A DNA stretch of 33,698 nt from NCBI GenBank assembly GCA_021636625.1, contig JAJWLX010000034.1, positions 1 to 33,698 on the forward strand, read 5' to 3'. This document shows, piece after piece, positions 22,844-31,605 of the stretch. Origin of the DNA: Prevotella sp. GTDB taxonomy: Bacteria > Bacteroidota > Bacteroidia > Bacteroidales > Bacteroidaceae. The position numbers and the translations under genes are program-made. Within the stretch, counting starts at the first letter, position 1, and every line of letters starts with the position of its first letter. Below the pieces are notes generated by a model. It was given only the letters and a program-made list of their open reading frames with translations. It did no database searches and was not told the origin of the DNA.

Positions 22844-22883
22844 TAAAAAAAGCCGCAAATGGCTCGTTTTTTACCATTTGCAG
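22844..22883 (-). terminator. Terminator of polA
   Basis: GCCGCAAATGG (22852-22862) pairs with CCATTTGCAGC (22873-22883) with one wobble. On the minus strand it is followed by seven T's (plus 22845-22851). It lies about 125 bp past the polA stop, beyond the 22-bp repeats. Confidence 0.9.
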
Positions 22884-22921
22884 CTATTTTTTGTTTATTT
22901 GAACGCTAGGAAAGGCTTCTT

Positions 22922-22987
22922 CTTCTTGTTCTTTGAAGTCTTTCTTGTTGCTCTTTGAAGTCTTTCTTCTTTCTTTTTAAGTCTTTT
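22922..22987. repeat. Three 22-bp tandem repeats downstream of polA
   Basis: CTTCTTGTTCTTTGAAGTCTTT (22922-22943), a copy at 22944-22965 (two to four changes) and a more divergent one at 22966-22987, all exactly 22 bp. They lie in the polA mRNA tail, between stop codon (23009) and terminator. Next to them, AAAGAG..CTCTTT (22991-23008) forms a 6-bp hairpin at the stop codon itself. Confidence 0.88.
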
Positions 22988-23008
22988 CCTAAAGAGTTGA
23001 TGCTCTTT

Positions 23009-25771
23009 TTAATGCGCTTCCAGCCAGTTCTTTCCCCAGCCGGCATCCGCAATCAAAGGAACCTTGAGCTTATAGGCATTCTCCATTTCCTCTATTACGA
23101 TTTTCTCAACCTTCTCTTTTTCCTCTGGATAGACAGAGAAGTTGAGTTCATCGTGTACTTGGATGATCATCTTACTCATGATGCCCTCTGCCTTGAATCT
23201 GTTGAAGATCTTCACCATGGCCACCTTGATGATGTCGGCTTCTGATCCCTGGATAGGGGCATTGATGGCATTGCGCTCTGCGAAGCCTCTTACTGTGCCG
23301 TTCTTGCTGTTGATATCCGGTAGGTAGCGGCGACGGTGGAAGAGGGTTTCGGCATAGCCTTTCTCCCTGGCTATCTCTTTCGACTTTTCCATATAGGCTT
23401 GTACGCCTGGGAATGTGCGGAAGTAATCTTCTATGATTTGCTTCGCCTCTCGGTTTTCGATGTTCATACGTTGGGCAAGACCGAAGGTGGTGATGCCGTA
23501 GATGATACCGAAGTTGGCCGTCTTTGCTTTCTTGCGCTGGGCATCGGTTACGTCCTTGATGTCTTCATGCCAGATCTTGGCTGCAGTAGCAGCGTGGATG
23601 TCTGATCCTTCCAGGAATGCCTCTACCATATTAGAATCCTCGCTCAGGTGTGCCATGATGCGGAGTTCTATCTGGGAGTAATCTGCTGAAAAGAACAGAC
23701 ATCCCGGCTCTGGGATAAAGCATCTTCTTATCTCCTTTCCATCATCATCGCGCACAGGGATATTCTGCAGGTTCGGGTCGCTGGATGACAGGCGACCCGT
23801 AGCGGTGATGGTTTGGTTGAAAGAAGCATGAATATGACCTGTACGAGGATTGATGAGCTTAGGGAGGGCATCTATGTAGGTTCCCAACAGTTTCTTTAAT
23901 CCTCTGTAGTTCAGAATTTCATCGATGATTGGACTCTTGCTGCGCAATTGCTGCAATACTTCCTCGCTCGTTACATATTGTCCGGTCTTCGTCTTCTTTG
24001 GCTTTTCCACAATCTTCATCTTGCCGAAGAGAATCTCGCCTACCTGACGTGGAGAACCGATATTGAATGACTCGCCTGCCAACTCATAGATATGATGTTC
24101 TATCTCATTGAGTCGGTTGGTTAAATTATTAGACGTTTCCTTCAAAGTGTCTGTGTCGATACATACGCCATTCATCTCCATGTGGGCAAGAACAGGCACC
24201 AACGGCATCTCCACATTCCAGAATAAATCCTCGCACTCTATCTCCTTGAGCTTTGGTTCGAGTACATTCTTCAGGCGCAGTGTGATGTCGGCATCTTCTG
24301 CTGCATACTCGTAAACTTCTGTCGGAGACAGGTCGCGCATCGATTTCTGGTTCTTTCCCTTAGGACCTATCAACTCTTCTATGTGAACCGTCTGGTATTT
24401 GAGATATACCTCGGCGAGGTAATCCATATTGTGATAAAGCTCCGGCTGGATGAGATAATGAGCAATCATCGTATCGAACATCTTTCCCTGTATCTCCACT
24501 CCGTAATTCATCAGCACTTCGTAATCGTACTTGATGTTTTGTCCTACTTTCAGGATTTCCGGATTTTCGTAGAGCGGTTTGAAGATGTTTACGAATTTTA
24601 AGGCTTCTTCACGTTCCGCTGGAATTGCTACGTAGAAAGCCTCTTTCTCCTTTACTGCAAAGCTCAATCCCACCAATTCTGCATCTACTGCGGAGGTGGA
24701 AGTGGTCTCTGTATCTAAACAGAGAATTTGCTTTGTAATTAAATAATCAAAGAGATTTCGTGCATCTTCTTCTGTTTCAATGAGTTTGTAGGTGTGAGTA
24801 ACCGTTTTAATGGTTTCAAAACTCGTGTTTTCTTCCTCTTCTTGCCCATCGTCTTGCTGTGCGCCAAAGAGATCAAGCTCTCCTGTAGCCTTTGTTTGCA
24901 CTTTTTGAGGTTTTTTAAGAACACGCTTGGCGAACGACTTAAACTCCAGATCGGTGAAGATTTCATCCAACTTGGCATTGTCTGGTTCTTCCAGTTTCAG
25001 ATCTTCCATCTTGAGTTCTACCGGTACATCGGTTCTGATGGTTGCCAGGAACTTTGAAATCTTGATATCCTCTATGGCACTCTCCACTTTCTCGCGGAGC
25101 TTGCCTTTCACCTCGGCGCTATTTTCTATCAATCCCTCTACGCTTCCAAACTGGTTGATGAGTTTGATGGCTGTCTTCTCTCCAACACCCGGGCATCCAG
25201 GGAAGTTGTCGGCAGAGTCACCCATCAATGCCAGAAGATCGATAACCTGGAGTGGGGAAGAGATGCTGTATTTCTCTTCAATCTCGGCAACGCCCAACTT
25301 CTCGTAACCACCGCCATGGCGAGGTCGGAACATGAATACGTTGTCTCTTACCAGCTGGGCATAATCCTTATCTGGTGTGAGCATATAGGTTTCTATACCC
25401 ATCTCGCCTGCCTTCAAGGCAACGGTACCAATGATATCATCCGCCTCGAAACCATCCACCTGAAGAATAGGAATATGATAAGCCTCCAGGATATTCTTGA
25501 TGATAGGTATCGAGAGCTTGATGTCTTCCGGTGTCTCTTCTCGCTGTGCTTTATACGCAGGAAAAGCCTCGTGGCGGAAGGTTTTGCCATGGTCGAAAGC
25601 CACCGCAATATGGGTTGGCTTCTCCTTGGTGAGTATCTCGTTGAGGGTATTGCAGAAGCCCATTACACACGAAGTATTGAGTCCCTTCGAATTGATTCGA
25701 GGGGCTTTCATAAAGGCATAATACGACCTATAAATGAGCGCATATGCGTCTAAAAGGAACAATTTATCCAT
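23009..25771 (-). CDS. polA: DNA polymerase I
   Basis: Fills gaps and removes RNA primers in replication and repair. The 920-aa protein has all three domains. The N-terminal 5'-3' nuclease starts LFLLDAYALIYRSYYAF and holds GVGEKTAIKL. The 3'-5' proofreading domain has intact exo motifs (LDTET, NIKYDYEVL, YAAEDADITL). The polymerase domain has motif A (SADYSQIELR), the O-helix (KTANFGIIYG) and motif C (QVHDELN). The start at 25771 (MDKLFLLD) fits the family; the ATG at 25780 adds three residues and is also possible. It is divergent from the polyprenyl synthase gene with an ~86-bp gap; its own -7 box is imperfect (TAATTTTA, plus 25791-25798). Confidence 0.98.
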   Translation of the reverse strand: MDKLFLLDAYALIYRSYYAFMKAPRINSKGLNTSCVMGFCNTLNEILTKEKPTHIAVAFDHGKTFRHEAFPAYKAQREETPEDIKLSIPIIKNILEAYHIPILQVDGFEADDIIGTVALKAGEMGIETYMLTPDKDYAQLVRDNVFMFRPRHGGGYEKLGVAEIEEKYSISSPLQVIDLLALMGDSADNFPGCPGVGEKTAIKLINQFGSVEGLIENSAEVKGKLREKVESAIEDIKISKFLATIRTDVPVELKMEDLKLEEPDNAKLDEIFTDLEFKSFAKRVLKKPQKVQTKATGELDLFGAQQDDGQEEEENTSFETIKTVTHTYKLIETEEDARNLFDYLITKQILCLDTETTSTSAVDAELVGLSFAVKEKEAFYVAIPAEREEALKFVNIFKPLYENPEILKVGQNIKYDYEVLMNYGVEIQGKMFDTMIAHYLIQPELYHNMDYLAEVYLKYQTVHIEELIGPKGKNQKSMRDLSPTEVYEYAAEDADITLRLKNVLEPKLKEIECEDLFWNVEMPLVPVLAHMEMNGVCIDTDTLKETSNNLTNRLNEIEHHIYELAGESFNIGSPRQVGEILFGKMKIVEKPKKTKTGQYVTSEEVLQQLRSKSPIIDEILNYRGLKKLLGTYIDALPKLINPRTGHIHASFNQTITATGRLSSSDPNLQNIPVRDDDGKEIRRCFIPEPGCLFFSADYSQIELRIMAHLSEDSNMVEAFLEGSDIHAATAAKIWHEDIKDVTDAQRKKAKTANFGIIYGITTFGLAQRMNIENREAKQIIEDYFRTFPGVQAYMEKSKEIAREKGYAETLFHRRRYLPDINSKNGTVRGFAERNAINAPIQGSEADIIKVAMVKIFNRFKAEGIMSKMIIQVHDELNFSVYPEEKEKVEKIVIEEMENAYKLKVPLIADAGWGKNWLEAH

Positions 25772-25831
25772 AATATTCATTTTTATGGTGTAAAATTACT
25801 AAAAAAATGCGATATTTCAAGAATAATTGTG

Positions 25832-25839
25832 TAATTTTG
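25832..25839 (+). promoter_or_regulatory. Probable -7 box of the polyprenyl synthase gene
   Basis: TAATTTTG is a full -7 match, placing the expected transcript start near 25845, some 13 nt before the ATG at 25858. That makes the upstream in-frame start at 25807 unlikely. No consensus -33 is seen. Confidence 0.6.
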
Positions 25840-25857
25840 TATCAAATTTCAGAATTA

Positions 25858-26835
25858 ATGGACTATTTATCACTTATTAAGCAGCCTATTGAGGCAGAAT
25901 TGGCAGATTTTGTTGATTTGTTCAACAAATCTTTGATGCATAGCGATGGCCTCCTTTCCCAGGTGCTCGACCATATCCGTCAGCGCGCTGGTAAACGAAT
26001 GCGCCCTATGCTCATCCTGCTGATGGCACGAAATTTCGGCAAGGTTTCAGAGGTTACCCAGCATTCGGCAGTCGGTTTGGAATTGCTCCATACCGCCTCT
26101 CTTGTGCATGATGATGTGGTAGATGAAAGCGGCGAGCGTCGTGGTCAGGCAAGTGTGAATGCTACTTATAATAATAAGGTAGCCGTGCTTGTTGGTGACT
26201 ATATTCTTTCTACCGCTTTGCTAAATGTTTCCTATTCGCACTCCGAGGATATCGTTCGCTATCTTGCAGAATTGGGTCGTATCTTGTCGAATGGCGAGAT
26301 ACTTCAGCTCAACAGTATCAGTAATGATGAAATCTCAGAAGAGATATATTATCAGGTAATCAAACAGAAGACGGCAGCTCTCTTTGAGGCTTGTGCGGGT
26401 ATTGGTGCAATGTCAACCCATGCTTCTGCCGTAGAGATAGAAGAAGCGAAGCGATTCGGTCAGAACCTGGGCATTATCTTCCAGATTCGTGATGACATCT
26501 TTGATTATTACGACTCCAAGGAGATAGGTAAACCTACCGGAAATGATATGACCGAGGGTAAGCTTACTCTTCCGGTTATCTATGCCTTGAAATCTACTGG
26601 CGACGAAGAGATGCTGAAGCTCGCGCATAAGGTAAAGGCACGTACGGTTTCTCGAGAAGAGATAGCTCAGCTTGTAGCATTTACCAAGGAAAATGGAGGT
26701 ATCGAATACGCTGATAAGCGTATGTGGGATTTCCATGCTGAGGCGATGACTTTCCTCGATACCTATGTGGAGGATAAGAGCATCTATAATGCGCTGAAGG
26801 CTTATCTGGATTTTGTGATTGAACGCAAGGCATAA
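25858..26835 (+). CDS. Long-chain polyprenyl diphosphate synthase
   Basis: Condenses isopentenyl diphosphate onto an allylic primer to build long all-trans chains, most likely the side chain of menaquinone. It is 325 aa from MDYLSLIKQP. The first Asp-rich motif is VHDDVVDESGERRG, and the second is IRDDIFDYYDSKEIGKPTGND, which here reads as DDIFDYYD; the GKRMRPML motif is near the N-terminus (about 45). Octaprenyl/solanesyl-type enzymes (IspB-like) look most alike, but product length cannot be read from sequence alone. It is on the plus strand between divergent polA and convergent deoC, and it ends in a shared terminator. IspG in the same window makes the building blocks for this enzyme. Confidence 0.92.
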   Translation: MDYLSLIKQPIEAELADFVDLFNKSLMHSDGLLSQVLDHIRQRAGKRMRPMLILLMARNFGKVSEVTQHSAVGLELLHTASLVHDDVVDESGERRGQASVNATYNNKVAVLVGDYILSTALLNVSYSHSEDIVRYLAELGRILSNGEILQLNSISNDEISEEIYYQVIKQKTAALFEACAGIGAMSTHASAVEIEEAKRFGQNLGIIFQIRDDIFDYYDSKEIGKPTGNDMTEGKLTLPVIYALKSTGDEEMLKLAHKVKARTVSREEIAQLVAFTKENGGIEYADKRMWDFHAEAMTFLDTYVEDKSIYNALKAYLDFVIERKA

Positions 26836-26887
26836 TATCATTTAATCACGCAATTTTGATTTATTGAAACTTGATATACATTAAAGG

Positions 26888-26922
26888 AAAGGGCTGATTC
26901 TCACGTTGAGAATCAGCCCTTT
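26888..26922. terminator. Bidirectional terminator between polyprenyl synthase and deoC
   Basis: A perfect 16-bp stem (26888-26903 with 26907-26922) with a 3-nt loop. T's follow on the plus strand and a shorter TTTAA follows on the minus strand. Both convergent genes end within 55 bp. Confidence 0.93.
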
Positions 26923-26970
26923 ATCTTTTATCTATCTCCTTTGTGAAGGTTTGAATTACACGATTGCCTT

Positions 26971-27909
26971 TTAGAAGTACTTGATTTCCTTTCCTACAAG
27001 CTCGCTCAAGAGGAGGTTGGTAAGGCGTGAGGTTCCAAGGCGCAACCACTCGTTAGTAAGCCATTTTTCACCCAAAACTTCCTTCACGATGGTGTAGTAA
27101 ACCACTGCGTCGTGAACGGTATTGATGCCGCCGGCAGGCTTGAAACCAATCTGGATGCCAGTCTTCTCATAATATGCCTTGATTGCCTGGCACATTACGT
27201 AAGCTGCCTCTGGAGTAGCTGAAATCTTCTCCTTACCTGTAGAAGTCTTGATGTAATCAGAACCTGCATACATGGCAAGAATAGAAGCCTTCATGATGTT
27301 GCTGCAGTTCTTCAGGTCGCCTGTTTCCAGGATACATTTCATCTTATGCTCGCCGCAGGTTGCCTTCAGTTCCTGGATATCATCGCAGAGGCCTTCGTAA
27401 TCTTCACTGAAGAACTTACCGACAGGCATTACGATATCTACCTCTGTAGCGCCATCCTTGATAGCCATGGCTGTCTCGGCAATCTTTACCTCGATAAATG
27501 TCTGGGAAGATGGGAAATTACCGCTTACAACGGCGATTTCTACGCCATCAACCTCTAGACTCTGACTGATAAGTCCTGCGAAGTTAGGGTAGGTGCATAC
27601 GGTTGCTACGTGAGGAAGTTCAGGATAATCCTTGGCAAATTGATTTACCTTTTCAATCATTGCCAGGATGCTTTCTTCTGTATCTTCTGTATGAAGAGAT
27701 GTAAGTTCGATGCTGCCAAAGAGGAATTTCTTCACCTCCATGGTTTCGTTTTCTGCTACCTTCTCGTCAAGAATCTTCTTTACTTCTGCTGCTACTTCCT
27801 CGTCGTTGAGGTCGCAGTTATACTGTTTCAAGACAGATAAATACTTATCGTCTGACTCGCTGTATTGTCCCTGCTGCTGTGCAAGAACCTGTTCTTTAAT
27901 GCTGCTCAT
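26971..27909 (-). CDS. deoC: Deoxyribose-phosphate aldolase
   Basis: DERA reversibly splits 2-deoxyribose-5-phosphate to glyceraldehyde-3-phosphate and acetaldehyde in deoxynucleoside catabolism. The core is a class I aldolase barrel. Conserved blocks: VCTYPNFAGL, TEVDIVMPVGKF, the Schiff-base Lys in DYIKTSTGK (about 220), and GFKPAGGI. At 312 aa it is longer than the ~250-aa E. coli enzyme because of a charged ~60-residue N-terminal extension, commonly seen in Bacteroidetes forms. The promoter is unclear: it is 110 bp after the MazG-like gene, with decayed repeats in the gap, and may be read through from dtd. Confidence 0.96.
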   Translation of the reverse strand: MSSIKEQVLAQQQGQYSESDDKYLSVLKQYNCDLNDEEVAAEVKKILDEKVAENETMEVKKFLFGSIELTSLHTEDTEESILAMIEKVNQFAKDYPELPHVATVCTYPNFAGLISQSLEVDGVEIAVVSGNFPSSQTFIEVKIAETAMAIKDGATEVDIVMPVGKFFSEDYEGLCDDIQELKATCGEHKMKCILETGDLKNCSNIMKASILAMYAGSDYIKTSTGKEKISATPEAAYVMCQAIKAYYEKTGIQIGFKPAGGINTVHDAVVYYTIVKEVLGEKWLTNEWLRLGTSRLTNLLLSELVGKEIKYF

Positions 27910-27961
27910 ACTTAATGTTACTTGTTTAATTATTAAAGTTGAGTTATCTATATTATTCTTT

Positions 27962-28061
27962 AAATTTCGGTCTTACTCCTTCGATTTCGGAGGTGCTTCT
28001 TCCTTCAATTTCGGGTTGTTTACTCCTTCAATTTTGAATCATTATGATCCTTCAATTTCGG
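27962..28061. repeat. Tandem 23-24 bp repeats across the stop codon of the MazG-like gene
   Basis: CCTTCAATTTCGG-type units begin at 27978, 28002, 28025 and 28049 (spacing 24, 23, 24), with a partial fifth at 27962-27970. Two units lie inside the gene and code PKLKD and SKLKE; the stop codon (28020-28022) falls at the end of the second, and two to three lie beyond. Confidence 0.9.
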
Positions 28062-28370
28062 ATTGTTCTTATGTCTTTCCGAATCCCTTTGGGTCTTTTT
28101 GTCGATGCTTTTCTGAAGTTCTTCTGTAAGATCTATCCCCGTTTGATTGGCAAGACAGATGAGAACCCAGAGAACGTCAGCCATTTCCTCTCCTAGGTTA
28201 GGCTTTTCGCCTTTCTTGAAGCTCTGGTCGCCGTATGTTCGGGCGATGACACGAGCCAGTTCTCCTACTTCTTCCGTAAGACAAGCCATATTGGTAAGTT
28301 CGCTGAAATAGCGAACACCATATTCCTTAATCCACTTATCTACTGCTTCCTGTGCTTCTTTTATTGTCAT
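28020..28370 (-). CDS. MazG-like nucleotide pyrophosphohydrolase
   Basis: A 116-aa alpha-helical protein of the all-alpha NTP pyrophosphohydrolase group, which removes pyrophosphate from (d)NTPs, often damaged ones. The metal-binding EExxE...ExxD pattern is TEEVGELARV (about 32-41) and EEMADVLWVL (about 61-70). The C-terminal ~20 residues are low-complexity, Lys/Asp-rich, and come from a tandem repeat, so they are probably not part of the fold. The start is 4 bp after the dtd stop codon, so the two are almost certainly co-translated. Together with dtd it suggests a clean-up pair (bad nucleotides, mischarged tRNA). Confidence 0.9.
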   Translation of the reverse strand: MTIKEAQEAVDKWIKEYGVRYFSELTNMACLTEEVGELARVIARTYGDQSFKKGEKPNLGEEMADVLWVLICLANQTGIDLTEELQKSIDKKTQRDSERHKNNPKLKDHNDSKLKE

Positions 28371-28374
28371 ATTC

Positions 28375-28827
28375 TTATTCCTTATTATGGGTGTCCATCA
28401 TGATGGTAACCGGACCGTCATTCAGTAATTCTACCTTCATGTCGGCACCAAATTCGCCTGTTCCTACTGGCTTTCCGAGTGCATCGGACAGCTTTTTGCA
28501 GAACTCTTCATAGAGCGGAACGCTGATTTCGTGCTTGGCAGCTCTGAGCCAGCTAGGGCGGTTCCCCTTCTTGTAGCTGGCAAATAGGGTGAACTGGCTA
28601 ATCACCAGAACTTCGCCGTTTACATCCATGATAGAGCGGTTCATTACGTGATTCTCGTCGTCGAAAACACGAAGGCCTATGACCTTTCTAACCAACCAAT
28701 CTACGTCTTCAGATGTGTCGCTTTCCTCAATGCCAAGAAGGATAAGATAGCCTTGTTTGATGGCTGATTTTACTTCTCCTTCGATGGTAACAGAGGCATG
28801 ACCGACACGTTGTATTACTATTCTCAT
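28375..28827 (-). CDS. dtd: D-aminoacyl-tRNA deacylase
   Basis: Removes D-amino acids (and Gly) wrongly attached to tRNA. The 150-aa length is standard. The start MRIVIQRVGHASVTI is conserved, the SQFTLFA motif is near residue 77 and the cross-subunit Gly-cisPro motif is in NDGPVTIM near the C-terminus. It is 120 bp after uvrC and 4 bp before the MazG-like gene. The gap upstream holds a possible promoter. Confidence 0.97.
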   Translation of the reverse strand: MRIVIQRVGHASVTIEGEVKSAIKQGYLILLGIEESDTSEDVDWLVRKVIGLRVFDDENHVMNRSIMDVNGEVLVISQFTLFASYKKGNRPSWLRAAKHEISVPLYEEFCKKLSDALGKPVGTGEFGADMKVELLNDGPVTIMMDTHNKE

Positions 28828-28846
28828 ATTACTACTTTGAACTTTG

Positions 28847-28859
28847 AATGTTGAACATT
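28847..28859. repeat. Inverted repeat in the dtd leader
   Basis: AATGTTGAACATT is a 6+6 bp inverted repeat with a single central base, flanked by direct TTGAAC repeats (28837-28864). It lies about 20 bp before the dtd ATG and could bind a regulator or simply be low-complexity sequence. Confidence 0.5.
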
Positions 28860-28933
28860 GAACTTTATGAATAGCATTTTGTGGAATCCTGGGTTCTGTT
28901 CAATCTTAATTATTATTACTATAATTTCAACTG

Positions 28934-28941
28934 CAAATATA
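28934..28941 (-). promoter_or_regulatory. Probable -7 box upstream of dtd
   Basis: TATATTTG on the minus strand is a full -7 match just past the uvrC stop codon; the leader would be about 105 nt. There is no TTTG at the usual distance upstream. Confidence 0.5.
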
Positions 28942-28947
28942 CGACTT

Positions 28948-30795
28948 TTATTTCATATTCTCGCTCTTTTCTGTGAAATATTTCGCAAGAATCTCGGCTT
29001 TATGAGGTCCTAATACCTCTGAAAGCTGTTCCTGTGATGCTTCCTTTATCTTTTTCACGCTCTTAAACTTGCTCAGGAGCGCCTCTTTTGCCTTAGGACC
29101 GATGCCTTTGATGTCGTCTAACTCAGAATGGAGAGCGTGCTTGCTTCGCTTGTCGCGATGGAAGGTGATGGCATATCTATGTACCTCGTCCTGTATCTGC
29201 GTCAATACCTTGAAAAGCTCGCTTTCTGGTGGTAGAGCGATAGTTTGTGGCGGAAAACCGTAGAGAAGTTCGTTGGTGCGATGGCGGTCGTCCTTGGCAA
29301 GACCTGCGATAGGGATTTCCAGGTGCAGTTCATCTTCTATCACCTCTCTTACCACCTCCATCTGCCCCTTGCCACCATCGGTGATGATGAGGTCTGGCAG
29401 GGGAGTTTCTTCCTCTATCATGCGGCTGTATCTGCGTCTTACCACCTCCTGCATCGAAGCATAGTCATCTGGTCCTTCCACCGTCTTGATGTTGTATTTC
29501 CTATAGTCCTTTCTTGATGGTTTCATACCTTTATATACAATACATCCAGCCACGGCATCCGTGCCCGATATATTGGAATTATCGAAGCATTCTATCTGGT
29601 AAGGCATCTTTGGCAGCTTTAGTTTTGCCTGCAATTCCTTCATCAATCGGGTTTGCTTCTGTTCAGGATTGAGCTTTTCTGCCTGTTTCAAACGGTCGAA
29701 TTTATACTGTTTGCAGTTCATTTCCGACAGCTCCAGAAGGTGCTTCTTGTCGCCCCTCTGAGGCACGAAGAAGGTGGCGTCTTTCAGCTTCCATTCCATC
29801 TCGAAAGGTACGATGATCTCCTTCGAAGTGGAGTGGAAACGCTCTCTGATTTCCGGTATGGCGGTAATCAGAAGTTCCTCGTCGCTCTCCTCCAACTTGC
29901 GCTTGTACTCGTAGGTAAAGCTCTGGTTGATGGTGCCGTTTTTCACGTGAATATAGTTGATGAAGGCGTTCTTGTTGGCGTCATCATTCACGATAGTAAA
30001 GACATCCACATCGGTAATCGTATGGCTTACCACCTCGCTTTTTGCCTCAAATTCGTCCAGTAATTGATACTTCTTCTTGTATTCTTCGGCTATTTCAAAG
30101 CGGAGAAGCTCGGCATTTTTCATCATCAGATCATAGAGATATTTGCTTACTTCACGGGTATTTCCCTTCAGAATTTCACGCGCCTGGCGCATGTTTTCCT
30201 GGTACTCCTCATAACTCTGCTTGTTGATGCAAGGGGCACCGCAGTTGTGAATATGGTACTCTAAACACGGCTTGTATTTGCCTTCTTTTACGCCTTCTTT
30301 CGTGATCGGGAAGCGGCATGTGCGGGGTTTGTAGAGCTTCTTGATGACCTCCAGAACGGCATACATGCTGCCTATATGAGGGTAAGGACCGAAGAAAGTT
30401 CCCACCTTTTTATTGATATGGCGCGTCTTGAAAATGCGGGGAAAATACTCGTTTGTAACGCATATAGAGGGGTAGGTTTTGCCGTCTTTCAGCAAAACAT
30501 TATACCTTGGATTGTACTTTTTAATAAGGCTGTTTTCCAGCAAAAGTGCATCTTCTTCGGTGTTCACGACGGTGTATGAGATGTCGAAAATCTTAGAAAC
30601 AAGTACCTTTGTCTTGTATCTATCTACCTCTTTATGGAAGTAGGAAGATACTCTTCTCTTCAGATTTTTCGCCTTTCCTACATATATAATCGTGTGATTC
30701 TCGTCGTAATATTGATAGCTTCCCGGTTTCTCCGGCATGCTTAAAACGATGCTTTTTAACCGCGCTAATCTTTCCTCATTTTCTTGTTTCGTCAT
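28948..30795 (-). CDS. uvrC: Excinuclease ABC subunit C
   Basis: The UvrC nuclease cuts DNA on both sides of a lesion once UvrA/B have located it. At 615 aa the length is normal. The GIY-YIG domain spans about 15-95 (SYQYYDENHTIIYVGKAKNL). The UVR (UvrB-binding) motif lies near 200-235. The RNase H-like nuclease domain begins around 390 with IECFDNSNISGTDAV, the Asp being catalytic. The C-terminal tandem HhH has IKGIGPKAKEALL. A four-Cys cluster region (C..C..C..C around 155-185: CRFPITKEG, CLEYHIHNCGAPC) matches the Fe-S site seen in this family. It lies 114 bp after apt. Confidence 0.97.
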   Translation of the reverse strand: MTKQENEERLARLKSIVLSMPEKPGSYQYYDENHTIIYVGKAKNLKRRVSSYFHKEVDRYKTKVLVSKIFDISYTVVNTEEDALLLENSLIKKYNPRYNVLLKDGKTYPSICVTNEYFPRIFKTRHINKKVGTFFGPYPHIGSMYAVLEVIKKLYKPRTCRFPITKEGVKEGKYKPCLEYHIHNCGAPCINKQSYEEYQENMRQAREILKGNTREVSKYLYDLMMKNAELLRFEIAEEYKKKYQLLDEFEAKSEVVSHTITDVDVFTIVNDDANKNAFINYIHVKNGTINQSFTYEYKRKLEESDEELLITAIPEIRERFHSTSKEIIVPFEMEWKLKDATFFVPQRGDKKHLLELSEMNCKQYKFDRLKQAEKLNPEQKQTRLMKELQAKLKLPKMPYQIECFDNSNISGTDAVAGCIVYKGMKPSRKDYRKYNIKTVEGPDDYASMQEVVRRRYSRMIEEETPLPDLIITDGGKGQMEVVREVIEDELHLEIPIAGLAKDDRHRTNELLYGFPPQTIALPPESELFKVLTQIQDEVHRYAITFHRDKRSKHALHSELDDIKGIGPKAKEALLSKFKSVKKIKEASQEQLSEVLGPHKAEILAKYFTEKSENMK

Positions 30796-30825
30796 ACCTT
30801 TATGGGGTTAAAATAGGGTGAAAGA

Positions 30826-30855
30826 GCGTTGCTGTTTCACGTGAAACGGCAACGC
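30826..30855. promoter_or_regulatory. parS site embedded in a 30-bp inverted repeat
   Basis: TGTTTCACGTGAAACG (30833-30848) matches the chromosomal ParB-binding consensus TGTTNCACGTGAAACA at all but the last base. The flanks extend the symmetry: GCGTTGC (30826-30832) pairs with GCAACGC (30849-30855). It lies between the uvrC start and the apt stop. The same hairpin could serve as a weak terminator of apt. Confidence 0.82.
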
Positions 30856-30859
30856 CCGT

Positions 30860-30921
30860 ATGCTTTATAGCTGCAGAATTATATGCATTAATCAAGCATT
30901 TTTCATGCTTTACAACTGCAA
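30860..30921. repeat. Displaced copy of the apt 3' end
   Basis: ATGCTTTACAACTGCAA (30905-30921), which holds the apt stop codon, recurs as ATGCTTTATAGCTGCAG at 30860-30876 (14/17), 45 bp away. A small AAGCAT/ATGCTT hairpin lies between. Confidence 0.6.
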
Positions 30922-31440
30922 TAACGTAGATACTTCTACATCCTCATCGAAGTTCTTTCTGCCTTCGAAATTCTCGTTTACGAGCTCGATGATAAAGTTA
31001 GCATACACCTTCTTTGGGTGGAATTTCTTCACCAGATTGCAGGCTGCCTTCATGGTTCCGCCGGTAGCGAGAAGGTCATCGTGAAGGAGGATTATGTCGT
31101 TCTCGTTGATGGCATCTTCGTGGATTTCGATGGTGTCCATACCGTATTCTTTCGCATAGCTTTCCTGTACGGTTTTGCATGGAAGCTTACCTGGCTTTCG
31201 GCATAAAACTACGCCTGCGCCGAGACGGATTGCGAGGGCAGAAGACATCACGAAACCACGAGATTCGATGCCTACAATCTTGGTAATACCTTTGTCTTTG
31301 TAGATCTCGTACATCTCATCGCAGATCTCTTTAAGAGACTCTGGATTCTTAAACAGGGTACTAACATCGCGGAAGTTTACACCCTTGATTGGCCAATCTG
31401 GAATGCAACGCAGATTGTCTAATAATAGCTGATTGTTCAT
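30910..31440 (-). CDS. apt: Adenine phosphoribosyltransferase
   Basis: Converts adenine and PRPP to AMP in purine salvage. The 176-aa protein has the N-terminal family block CIPDWPIKGVNFRD, the VVGIESRGF-type segment (here IVGIESRGFVM), the RKPGKLP loop and the PRPP-binding motif ILLHDDLLATGGT. No signal peptide. It lies 273 bp after mnmG. No canonical promoter was seen in that gap, which instead carries a parS site and a decayed duplicate of the mnmG end. Confidence 0.97.
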   Translation of the reverse strand: MNNQLLLDNLRCIPDWPIKGVNFRDVSTLFKNPESLKEICDEMYEIYKDKGITKIVGIESRGFVMSSALAIRLGAGVVLCRKPGKLPCKTVQESYAKEYGMDTIEIHEDAINENDIILLHDDLLATGGTMKAACNLVKKFHPKKVYANFIIELVNENFEGRKNFDEDVEVSTLLQL

Positions 31441-31511
31441 TGTCTTTTATACTATAAATTAATACTATGTTTTTTATTATTTCTTCGAGTTTTGGCAGCT
31501 TTTATCGGCTG

Positions 31512-31526
31512 TGTTCCACGGAAACA
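31512..31526. promoter_or_regulatory. Damaged parS-like site
   Basis: TGTTCCACGGAAACA equals the parS consensus TGTTCCACGTGAAACA with the central T deleted. The half sites are intact but spacing is changed by one base, so ParB binding is doubtful. Confidence 0.45.
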
Positions 31527-31605
31527 CTGAAGTTTTGCTTTAACCACAATTTACTTGATGCAAAAGACTCTAAGTTCTTTGGTATCAAATGCTTTACGTA
31601 AGAGT

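Noticed and set aside
29937..29953. TTTTTCACGTGAATA within uvrC as another parS site
   Set aside because: Only the CACGTGAA centre matches; the outer bases differ and it lies in coding sequence.
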